A DNA stretch of 64,000 nucleotides, taken from NCBI RefSeq assembly GCF_958298935.1, contig NC_084944.1, positions 20,181,679 through 20,245,678 on the forward strand. The letters are read 5' to 3'. The notes beneath the pieces were generated by a model. The model was given only the letters and a program-made list of their open reading frames with translations, made no database searches and was not told the origin of the DNA. Each line of letters begins with the position of its first letter. Position 1 is the first letter of the stretch. The DNA comes from Phragmites australis. Taxonomy: Eukaryota > Streptophyta > Magnoliopsida > Poales > Poaceae. Both the position numbers and the translations under genes were made by a program. Shown here one piece after another: positions 55,561-64,000 of the stretch.

Positions 55561-55690
55561 TTCATTTTTCACGGTTCTAGAATGGAACTCTGCAACCATG
55601 AAAGATAGGTCCTATCTCTCATGGTTGTTTAGGTCTCTATTGTCTCTCATGGTTCGGGACTGGAACCGTGAAAGATAAAGTTTCTACCGG
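55561..55690. repeat. Short alternating repeats CATGGTT / GAACCGTGAAAG
   Basis: TTCACGGTTCTAG, AACCATGAAAGAT, CTCTCATGGTT (twice) and GGAACCGTGAAAGAT occur in both orientations. This is a small cluster that resembles CACTA subterminal repeats of another family; copia 2 inserted at its edge. Confidence 0.4.
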
Positions 55691-56150
55691 AGGTTCAAAA
55701 CAAATCTATATGAACAGGTTGCCAAAGAAACTTAGCAAAGTGACAATAACAAAATATATGCTCTAATTTTCCACAATTCTAACTTGCGTACATTTTCTGA
55801 CCTAAAGGTATCAAAAGTAAGAAAAAGATGTTCGACATTCATTAAGCAAGTCCAGAAATGATTCTGCCAAACCCAAACTCATTTGAAAATAGTCTTATTG
55901 CCTAAATACTTTCTCCTCGAAAGATTTTGCCAAACCCATACTCATTTAAGAACATGAATAGCCACTTACTAAATAAACTTCCATTTTTCAAATCAAAATC
56001 GTCGTGGATAACCAACTAATGTAGGTTCTTGGGTCAGCAAACTATATCCCACTTAGCATATCTATACGATCCTTTTGTGATTGTCACATTGCTAAGAAAA
56101 TCTAGATGTGAAAGGATCCAAACTTTTTATTTGTGCCAATAATTTTAAAC
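55691..56150. other. No gene recognised
   Basis: AT-rich sequence with a near-repeat around GATTCTGCCAAACCCA and GATTTTGCCAAACCCA (55860, 55922). Confidence 0.3.
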
Positions 56151-57356
56151 TTATTTCTGCAGTCCGGCCAGGCTGCGGATGATGTACGGGAGGATGCCTC
56201 CATGGTTGAAGTATGCCAGCTCCAGCTGCATGACAACCAAGCACAGAATAATGTGTAATTTACATGCGAACTGACTGATCAGAAGCTTCTGAAGATACGA
56301 TTGTCTAGATAGAAATAGCAAAATCTACTAGTTTTTGGAATGTATGTACCTCTGTATCCAAGCGAAGAGTGCAAGTGAAGGGTCTCCTGTTGTCGGTAGT
56401 CATGGTCACGTCCTGGCCGGGACGGATCTCGCCGATGCTGGTAGGGAGGTGGATGGCCGAGTGAATCAGCATCCTCGCCAGCTTTGAAGCAGAGAGGAAT
56501 GATATTCCATCCCCACCAAGTTGCTTCGGTGGATACGTTCGAAGCTCTTAGCAATCACTGCCTTGATACCCTGTAAATGCTTCATGATACATATATATGA
56601 ACCCCTAATTTAATTTTGTCATTTTAGCTTTTAAATTTTGTTCACAAATACATGTTGTTTTGCAGTTCTCTAGACACATCCCCTCACATTATAGCCCCAG
56701 AATCATTACTTCAATGTCACATTTCGGCTACACATCTTTGGACAACGAACACAAGAATAGGAGTAAGAGAGAAAGGTGGTACGGTGGTCATTTTAGGCTA
56801 CTCTTCAGTTCTTCTATCGATAGCAAAAATGACAAATATTTAAGAATGGAGGGAGTACCAAACAAGAAGGACTGGATCATCTGAGTATTAAATCTGCAGC
56901 GACCAACTTACCAGGATTATTATATTGGTCCTTGGCAACAGAGTCACGAGAGCTGCCACTCCCGTACTCAGCACCAGCAATAATGATGATCGTATCATGA
57001 CCCTCGGATTTGTATATTTCTGCAATGCGGAAATATATAAAAATCTTTCTGTACATACAAGTTTGCATTAGAAAGTGTCATTGAGTAAAACCGCAGAAAA
57101 CTCTGATGCTTCTAGTGTTCACATAAATACCCACAACATACCATGGCCGCATCGAAGACATAAAGCTCCTCCCTGGTTTACCGGAACATGAACTGTCCTG
57201 GGTCCAACCTTTCCATTCATAAGCTTGTTCACAATCCTCATGTTTGCAAATGCTCTCCTCATTGTTGCCACGCCGGCCGCCGTATGAGCTGAATTTCTTC
57301 TGGTCCATGCCGCACGTGCGCAGGTACTTAGCAAGCAATAGGCTTCCTTCACAACC
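56151..57356 (-). pseudogene. Aconitate hydratase gene fragment (3' exons), degenerate
   Basis: Four exon remnants match the C-terminal swivel domain of plant aconitase, which interconverts citrate and isocitrate. From the 5' side: LAKYLRTCGMDQKKFSSYGGRRGN, then in a shifted frame FANMRIVNKLMNGKVGPRTVH and ELYVFDAAM (57356-57155); HDTIIIIAGAEYGSGSSRDSVAKD (about 57015-56905), where the SSRDWAAKG motif has Ser for Trp; [11 protein letters not shown] and, after a frame change, [16 protein letters not shown] with the LTGHERYT segment lost (56555-56350, donor GGTAC); and ELAYFNHGGILPYIIRSLAGL to a TAA at 56153-56151. Introns are retained, so it is a DNA-level copy, not a retrocopy. Upstream catalytic exons are absent. 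Confidence 0.85.
56843..56858. repeat. Stowaway-like MITE end
   Basis: AGAATGGAGGGAGTAC resembles the GGACGGAGGGAGTA terminus of grass Stowaway MITEs. It lies in the aconitase intron; the opposite end is not obvious in 56560-56840. Confidence 0.4.
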
Positions 57357-58220
57357 TGTAGTAGCTGAATTTCTTTTTGGCCTGCGACTTATGTTGATGC
57401 TGAAGAACCTCTCTGGCCGTCGCACGTTGTTTGACGTTGTGAATGGTTCGATATCTATGCATCTTGTTCTGTATGGATCGGTCTGGCAGTTCACTGTATT
57501 CACAATCTGAAATTGAGGAACAGTTGGTACAGTGCGATTACAGAAGCTGGTTCTTCCACAAACATCACAAGGGCATACAATTTACTCAAATTACCGAGTT
57601 CAACACTATTATGAGCGTAAAAAAAGAGTCTTCAATTCGCCTCATGGCAACAGTTAGCATGACCAATACATACGAGTACATTAGCCAATTGTACAAGATC
57701 TAAATATCTGAAATAGCTGCTCTTTTCTATCAGGGCCGCTTTATTGCTCGGCTGCATGCAACAACCTTACTCCCTTGATTGCATTCCTGTTGAGGCTGAA
57801 TATCAGGTATTTTCTTTTCTTGATGTTTTCAACTTTTGATTTTTACAGCAAAACATGCCATCCAGGAGAATCTTTGGTTACATGCTACACCTCCTTAAGA
57901 GATTTCATTATAAGGAAAGATGTGGTTTTCTGAGTGGATCGGGCTTTTCCTGCTCACTGTTCTATTTCATTCTCAGAAAGAATTCTTGGAGCTACATCTG
58001 AAAGCAGCAAGTGACTATATATGGCAGCATCAGTTGGTGATTTCCAGTAGAGCCAAAACTTTAGTGAGCCTCCTGCTGTCTGTGGGGTACGTTTAAAATA
58101 TTTCTTCTATATAATTGAATTAGTAGTCCTAACAAACTCATGCTATGAAAATACCTTCCACTTGGATAAAAAATTCTGTGCTATCAGTCTCAGGTTTAGA
58201 GAAGACAAATGATATATCGT
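57357..58220. other. No gene recognised
   Basis: No further aconitase exon was found upstream of 57356. The rest is AT-rich without motifs. Confidence 0.3.
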
Positions 58221-58224
58221 ACAT

Positions 58225-58596
58225 TCATGTCAGAATAACAGTGCGCTTTGCTCTGCATTTTGAATAACAGTTGGCATTACAACAACTCAAATTTCTTATT
58301 TTAAATGTGTTCTCTTTGTTTTCTTTGTCATTAGTGGTTAGCTTAATGTCTATTTGATCTTCATGAACAAAATGCTGCGACCAATACCTGCTGCACTTCT
58401 TCCCTTGAAACCATGTCTGCGATGAAGGAATCCTTTTCAACTCTTCAGAAACTGCGTGTCGGCCATTCCTCTCTATCAATGACACCAGGCGGCTCCAGTG
58501 ATGATTCGAAGTTCTTGACGCCACTGCCTCAGTGGAGAGGTTGCTGATTCTGTGTGCTCTGTCTGCATCCATTTCGATGTTTGACTCAAGCGACAA
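58225..58596 (-). CDS. Unrecognised frame, possible gene fragment
   Basis: The minus-strand frame contains SLESNIEMDADRAHRISNL, then SRLVSLIERNGRHAVSEELKR and SQTWFQGKKC. Composition and helix pattern look protein-like in the 58380-58596 part; beyond that it turns Lys/Asn-rich. I do not know the family, and it may be an exon remnant related to the neighbouring pseudogene region. Confidence 0.25.
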   Translation of the reverse strand: MSLESNIEMDADRAHRISNLSTEAVASRTSNHHWSRLVSLIERNGRHAVSEELKRIPSSQTWFQGKKCSRYWSQHFVHEDQIDIKLTTNDKENKENTFKIRNLSCCNANCYSKCRAKRTVILT

Positions 58597-58994
58597 CTGA
58601 TGTTAGGAATGATCTTAAGTTCATTACTAAAGTCGATATTTTCTGGCAAAAAACATATTCTGTACTGATACAACTCGACAGTCATTAACGATCAGAAACA
58701 TGTAATTTCACTTGGCATACCTGACAAGCATCAGTTTTTTGAAGTCGTTTTGTGCCAAAGAAAAATTACTGCTTTTTTCCAAACGACACTGTGATCCTTG
58801 TTTTCGTTCTGGGCCAAAAAATTAACTTAAAGAGGAAAAGAGATATAATCATGTTTAAGCCCAGTAACTACTGGGCCTAGCCTAATTTGGTTTGCATAGC
58901 ATCATAAGTTTTTTAGGAGTTTTTTATTTTTTTATTTTTTTATTAAAATTTTAAATAAATAGATTCCTCGTGAAAAAAATTGCAAAACTAAGCG

Positions 58995-59130
58995 TCTGCA
59001 TCCCCCTAAGGGCGGGTGGCCTAACCGCTCCCTCAGAGGGCGGCAAGGGTACTAACCGCTCTCTCAGGGGGCGGCAAGGGCCTGGGAGGGCGGTTAGCAG
59101 CCTAGCCGATCTCTGAGGGGGCGGTAATGG
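58995..59130. repeat. Imperfect repeats with palindromic CCGCTCCCTCAGAGGGCGG core
   Basis: CTAACCGCTCCCTCAGAGGGCGGCAAGG is followed by diverged copies (ACCGCTCTCTCAGGGGGCGG at 59056; CCGATCTCTGAGGGGGCGG at 59104) and an inverted GGGAGGGCGGTTAG. Each unit can fold into a hairpin. It lies downstream of the mobile-domain gene and may be part of a transposon end. Confidence 0.6.
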
Positions 59131-59763
59131 TATTTTTTTCTGAAAATTACAAATTTTTGTGTATTTTATTAAAATTTAAAATAGGGCATTTAGAAATTTT
59201 GGAATTAAAAAGATTGAAGAGGAGTGAAAACGGTATACTGAGGAAGCGAGAATTTAGAGTAGGTTACGTAATTGTCGGAGAATAAAAAATCAGTAATTGT
59301 GAACAAATTGTATATGTGAAGCACTCGCAGCATATTACGTGGGTATGAGGTGCGAAGCAGATTCCATGTTTATTGGTACCTGTGTTGTTATTTATTGTGT
59401 GGTAAAAGCTGTCCGGTGTTGTCACTTCTTGTCTAAAGCCTGCGCAAGGAGACATGTGTTGTCATGTCATGGTTAAAGTTCAGTAGTGTGGTCACTTCGT
59501 GATTAAAGTTACACTCCCGACAGAGTAAGCGAGCTATCACTTTGTGTATAAGTAGCTTTGTAAGATATACATTGGTGACGACGATAGAATGTAGCGTGTG
59601 GTCATATCGGATTAAGAAATGCAACTACCATGCCATCACATTGGAATAAGAAATGCAGTTACGACATGCTAAGTGGACCATAAAAATTACACGTGTCTGA
59701 ATACGTAAGAGTACATCGCGAATCGAATATGCATATGTAAGTTACAAAAACAAATGTAAAATT
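59131..59763. other. Downstream region of the mobile-domain gene
   Basis: No gene seen. AT-rich; probably 3' flank of the gene at 59764. Confidence 0.3.
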
Positions 59764-61728
59764 CTACTGCTGTCTCCCCCGTTGCCGTTGGTCGTGCCCC
59801 CCATCGCGGTCTCGATGCCGCTGGTTGACCTTCACGTGGCCCCTGGAGTAAGTGAGGGGGTCGGGTGGACCGGCCTGTCTGGTAGGCCTAGTAGGGAGCA
59901 CCGGTATCGAGGCCTCATCCTGCGTGGACTGTGTCCAAAGTGGAGCACTGGGTACCTGGGACCGCTGGAGGACGTCGTAGTCAGGTGTGCCCCCAAAGAA
60001 GTCCCGAACGAGGTCGTATGCGGGGTCTGGGCCAGCCTCATTCTCCTGACTAGGGTACGAGGATTGTGAAGGCTCTGCTGGCGTCTATGTGTACTGGCTG
60101 GAGGGGCCTACGAACAAATAATTATATTAGATATGGACAATGTGGAAATGAAAGTAGTAGTAAAAAATGCACAATTGTACCTGCGTGGTATGCCAATGCA
60201 GCAGAAGATGGCCAGGTGGGCATGCCATAGTATGGCTCGAACGGTGCTGGTTGGATAGGTCGTGGGGCAGCTGAAGACGGGCCAGCCTCATCACCGAAGA
60301 TGGGGTCGTGTGAGTGCCAACACCGATGAACGGTGGTGCACATCTGACCTCCGAAACGACTCGGCGTGGACCCCACTAGACCTGGGAGACGATTCAGCTA
60401 CATCTATGGTGGATCAGCATGTGGTAATCTTCAAGGCACGCGCGATCTTGTCGAAAACTCGCTTGACGAAGCCCGCGACATCCGACGCACTGAGGTGCAC
60501 CCCTTGCCGGAGGTGGTCTATGGTACCAGCTGCATCCTTATGGACATCGTAAATGATACCAGCGTGCGGATACGAATAAGAAAAAAACAATTTAAATGTA
60601 CAGATTTTGTTCCTTGAGTATGGACTACTGACTTGTAAGTAAAACATACCGCTAATGCAGCATCCTCGTCCCAATGGACCGGGTATACCTCCATAGTCAA
60701 CACGATGTGGGGCCGGACACCCTCAAGGGTGTAGGTGACCCATGTGCGTGTACGTGGAACGTACCACCGTAGGTAGTCGTTGAAGCTCCACTCTTCGAAG
60801 GGACGCGCCTCCTCCACAACATCCTGTAGCGCTTGGGCCTATGCTACCACGTATGGGGCCAAGCAATCTACCCAGAGGTTACCGGCCGGCTAGCCTTTGC
60901 GCCTGTACCTACAAGTGAACCATGTTAAATATAATTCGTAGTAAGACGAATGTTAAGAAAATTTTAATTATGCATATGTACCTGTGGACGTGGACGGGGA
61001 CAGTACGAATGTGGACAAGAGGGAATGCCTGGTGACGGCCAAATTGTCGCATGACGTGGTGCGGTGAGTACTCTTCGACGTAGATGTCGAGGACAACCGG
61101 TGCCTTTGTAAGCCAGAACTCATCGTCGCGGGTACACAACGGCGACAAACCCAAACCCGCATGGCCTTGGACGGCCAAGATGTTGTACGGCTCCCATAAC
61201 ACGTCATTCGGACATAACCTATTGAACTGGGACCGAAAATGCTCGTAAGCGCTGCGAGGCTGCTCATACGCCCAGTGTGGCTGTGTGAGAAACATCGTTA
61301 GAAATCATTAGAAATAACATGCATGTCAATGAAAGTGTTAACAAAAAATATGTACCCAACGACGACACCACATCGAGGCCATGGTAGGCGCGTCCTCCTC
61401 CAGCTCACCGTGCCATTCCTCTGGGTACGAGGAGCGGTCCACCACTGGCTTGCCTATGGCAAACCGCTCGGTGGACCACAGCTGTAGAAGAAGTGGGCAC
61501 CCGGCAAAAGTGGCTAGTAGCTCCTTCTTTGTGCACGCGTTGTAGAGTGCCTGATACGTCGCAGCAAGGACAACAGATGCCCAACTGAACTGCAGTACCT
61601 CCTCGCCATCAGCATCCGCTATCAACCTGGTGTACGACACAAGCGTCCTCGCAACCAGGTGGCCTTGGCCGCTGGTGAACATAACCCACCCAAACAGGCA
61701 AAGTAGATAGGCCTCCAAATGCCTAGAG
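59764..61728 (-). pseudogene. Plant mobile domain (PMD, MAIN-LIKE) protein gene, 5' end displaced by an LTR
   Basis: Exons on the minus strand: 61728-61356 with HLEAYLLCLFGWVMFTSGQG, SWASVVLAATYQALYNAC and GCPLLLQLWSTERFAIG; 61280-60982 with VLWEPYNILA and HVMRQFGRHQAFPLVH; 60908-60650 with EEWSFNDYLRWYVPRTR; an exon around 60610-60190 with GTIDHLRQGVHLSASDV; and a last exon ending RGRQQ at a TAG (59766-59764). Splice donors (GTACAT, GTATGT) and acceptors are good. This is the aminotransferase-like PMD family, known from MAIN/MAIL proteins and from plant transposons. The N-terminal exon stops at the LTR starting 61729. Two TAG codons fall in the 60908-60650 exon, so it is likely a pseudogene. 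Confidence 0.82.
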
Positions 61729-64000
61729 TGTAATGCCCTAAAATTTTGGAAGGAAATGGGAAGTCGTCGTTTCCGGTTTTTGGGTATTGAATCGCTCTCG
61801 CCGGGAAAGAAAAGAGAAGAAAGTGAGGCAAATTGCAGCAGTGCATTTCTTTTAAAATAGAGAAGCTTTAACCATAAGAGTGGGCTGAGCCAACCTGGGC
61901 TTGGGCCGGTTAGCCCAGCCCCTCCCCCAAAGGCCCATGCGCCCCCCCCTTCTTTTCCCCCTCCACCCCGCCAAACCCTAGCCATCCCTCTTCTATGCCG
62001 CCACCCCCCCTGCTGTTGCTCTTGTGCAGTAGAGAGAAGAGAAAGAAAGAGGAGAAGAAGGGGAAGGGAAGGGCAGCAAGAAAATCAAGGAGAAGAAGGG
62101 GAAGGGAAGGGCAGCAAGAAAATCAAGGAGAAGAGGGGAAGAGGAGGTTTGGAGCTAGGGGATTTTGGAGTTTTTTTGCTGTGGTGCCCTAAGGTAACAA
62201 TTACCCTGCTGTTTTTCATGTTTTGGTTGATGATTATGGCCGGTAGATCTTGGTTTGAGAGGTTTTGGTTAGGGTAATTTGTGGTTTGGGGTCGGACTGA
62301 GTTTCTGCGCGCAGGTAGATTGAGCAGTGTGCGTGTTCTTGATGTTTCGGTGACCTAGATGATTTTTCCTGTGGCAGTGATCAACTAGAAAGTTGTAGAT
62401 AACTTCGAAACCTAGCTACCAGTGAAATTTCAGAATTGTTAGCCACGTAGATTAGCATATATGAAGTTTTAAATTTGGCTGTCAGATTCTGGCGAGATTC
62501 TGAACAGTAATAGATCTATTCAGTTTTTGGGCATCTTAGAGGCCAAACTAGTTTTTCAGAATAACTAGTAAGTTGTAGAGGATTTGTTAATCTTTCCAAT
62601 GGTGTGTAGTATGAAATCTTTCGTTTGATATAGCTCCGGTTATGCTATTCTGAAGTTTCTGCAATCGATCAATTGACAGATTTCAGTATTGAATGTTCAG
62701 AGCTCGATTAGGCCATGATAATGATATTTTCTGTAGATCAAAATTATACAAAAGTTGAAGCTTGTGTTATGATCTACATGTCCACAAAATTTTAGAATTG
62801 TTCGTTGGGTATTTCTGGAGATAAACAAGTTTGGGTGGCCGCTGTCTGAAATTAACGACAGGTTTCTAGGGCTGTTTTGCTATGTCATTTAGGAGACCTT
62901 AGAGGCATGAGAAAATTGTGTCGTCTCAACAAAAGTTGTAGCACTTGTTCTGTAGTTTCCGAAAATGTATTCGTTTGCTATTATATCTGTGGTAGAAAAA
63001 TAGTTACGAAAAAGATAAATACTGCTGCTCCTGTCAAACTAATGCGTGTGTGCTGTTTTTGGTCGATATGTCTTGATTGAGGGTTTCGGGCGTAGGAGCG
63101 ATTTGTTTTATGTATTTGCATGTTATGAGGAGTGTTGGTGCTGAGTTATGGTTATGTTTAGGTGGTGGTTCTTCGTCTCACACTTGAAGTTGGCCATTTT
63201 CGTCGGTAGAAGGCAAGTAAACGTAGCTATGTTGTTGCTACCGTTTTGACTTGTTATTTTCATCACCTACACCTTTATTTCAGAACCATGTCAATTTAAC
63301 GGTGATCTGAACTTTATGTTATGCTTTATGTTTAAGCATGTTTAATCATAGACTTATATCCATCCTTACGTTGCTACAATTCTTGTGAGCTATATTGTTA
63401 TTTGACTTGAGGATGAAGTTGAAGTATTATTGGTAGTATACTTTAATGCAATTGCAGCATATTCTACCATGTGCATTTGCATTTGCATATGCATTGGAAG
63501 TTATGTCGTAAAGATCACGACTGTACCGGTACACATCGTACGTTGTCCGAGGAGGGGTGCGATGTAAAAGAAGACATATCATTGCATTCATATGCATTCT
63601 TGGAGATTAATAACATTTATATGTTATTGTGGATATGAAGTTACACATGTGGTTGTGATCTTTATTTGGAGTTATTCTTTAATGTTGTTAATACTATCCT
63701 AACATGCCTTATGTCTTGAGAAAACTGTATTAAATCGATGCTTAATCAACTTGTGGTTTAAATAACTTGTCAAAACAAGTTTGCTTGCTGAGATTTTATA
63801 TCTCACCCTTGCATTACTCCTTCCAGGTATTTGATGAATGTCGTGAAGGGATGAGAATGTAGCAGCACGTTTTGCACTTCATGCCTACATTCTTTTTATC
63901 ATTGTGCTGTAATAATAAATAAAGTTTAGTCCTTAGAGTCGTACGTTTGAAGTTTAAAGTGTGGTGGTGAAGTTAAACTTAATATTTTCCTTTGGGTTCA
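61729..64000 (+). repeat. Ty3/gypsy LTR (or leading part of an element), right end outside the window
   Basis: Starts TGTAATGCCCTAAAATTTTGG directly in a PMD exon. It runs through a C-rich then GA-rich zone, long AT-rich sequence, and the phrase GCTGAGATTTTATATCTCACC (about 63788), which matches the conserved TGAGTATTTTATACTCACC-type segment of grass gypsy LTRs. AATAAATAAAG at about 63915 would be a polyadenylation region. No 3' LTR border or coding region is reached. Confidence 0.65.
62051..62140 (+). repeat. 38-bp purine-rich tandem repeat in the LTR
   Basis: The unit starting GGAGAAGAAGGGGAAGGG occurs at 62051 and 62089, with a partial copy at 62127. Each full copy ends AGCAAGAAAATCAA. 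Confidence 0.9.

Overview
This window looks like a transposon-dense intergenic stretch of a grass (Poaceae) nuclear genome. The evidence is CACTA elements with CACTGCCGG-type subterminal repeats, Ty3/gypsy LTRs of the TGTAACACCC...GGGTGTGACA type, grass-style Ty1/copia elements, an L1-type LINE, a Stowaway-like end, GC-rich first-exon-like islands and a plant mobile domain gene. There are no bacterial-type operons. I see no intact ordinary single-copy host gene. Species cannot be read from the window.

Layout. 1-10625: the right part of a CACTA element (CACTA-1). It holds a TNP2-type transposase pseudogene, a block of subterminal-type repeats with a tRNA-like (SINE) segment, a TATA box, a GC-rich leader interrupted by a 538-bp hAT MITE, a small ORF with an RNase H1/viroplasmin-type hybrid-binding domain plus a C-terminal membrane segment, a degenerate second ORF (PTTA-like, then DUF8039-like, then Ulp1-like), and the 3' terminus. 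10626-14843: nested Ty3/gypsy LTR pieces. 15196-28671: a second, related CACTA (CACTA-2) with the C-terminal third of TNP2, a long interior of uncertain origin that includes an ELF1-like exon on the minus strand, and PTTA-DUF8039-Ulp1 remnants ending at a matching terminus. 28672-29202: probably the other end of the LTR that starts at 10987.

29480-37938: a complete Ty3/gypsy derivative on the minus strand with 3.18-kb LTRs, an ACAAG target duplication and only an intact gag ORF. It sits inside a minus-strand LINE (37944 to about 42250). 42531-47588: an old degenerate Ty1/copia element (+). 47589-50240: host-like or unassigned DNA with a 169-bp tandem duplication and a foldback element. 50246-55555: a young Ty1/copia element (-) with 176-bp LTRs that differ at two positions and a perfect GTTCT duplication. 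56151-57356: an aconitase gene fragment (-) that keeps its introns. 59764-61728: a plant mobile domain (PMD/MAIL-like) gene (-), split by a gypsy LTR that starts at 61729 and runs off the window.

Almost every coding region here is mobile-element machinery (transposase, accessory CACTA proteins, Gag, protease, integrase, RT/RNase H) in various states of decay. The items most worth following up are the tail-anchored hybrid-binding-domain ORF inside CACTA-1, the PTTA-DUF8039-Ulp1 composite protein present in both CACTAs, and the gag-only LTR element.
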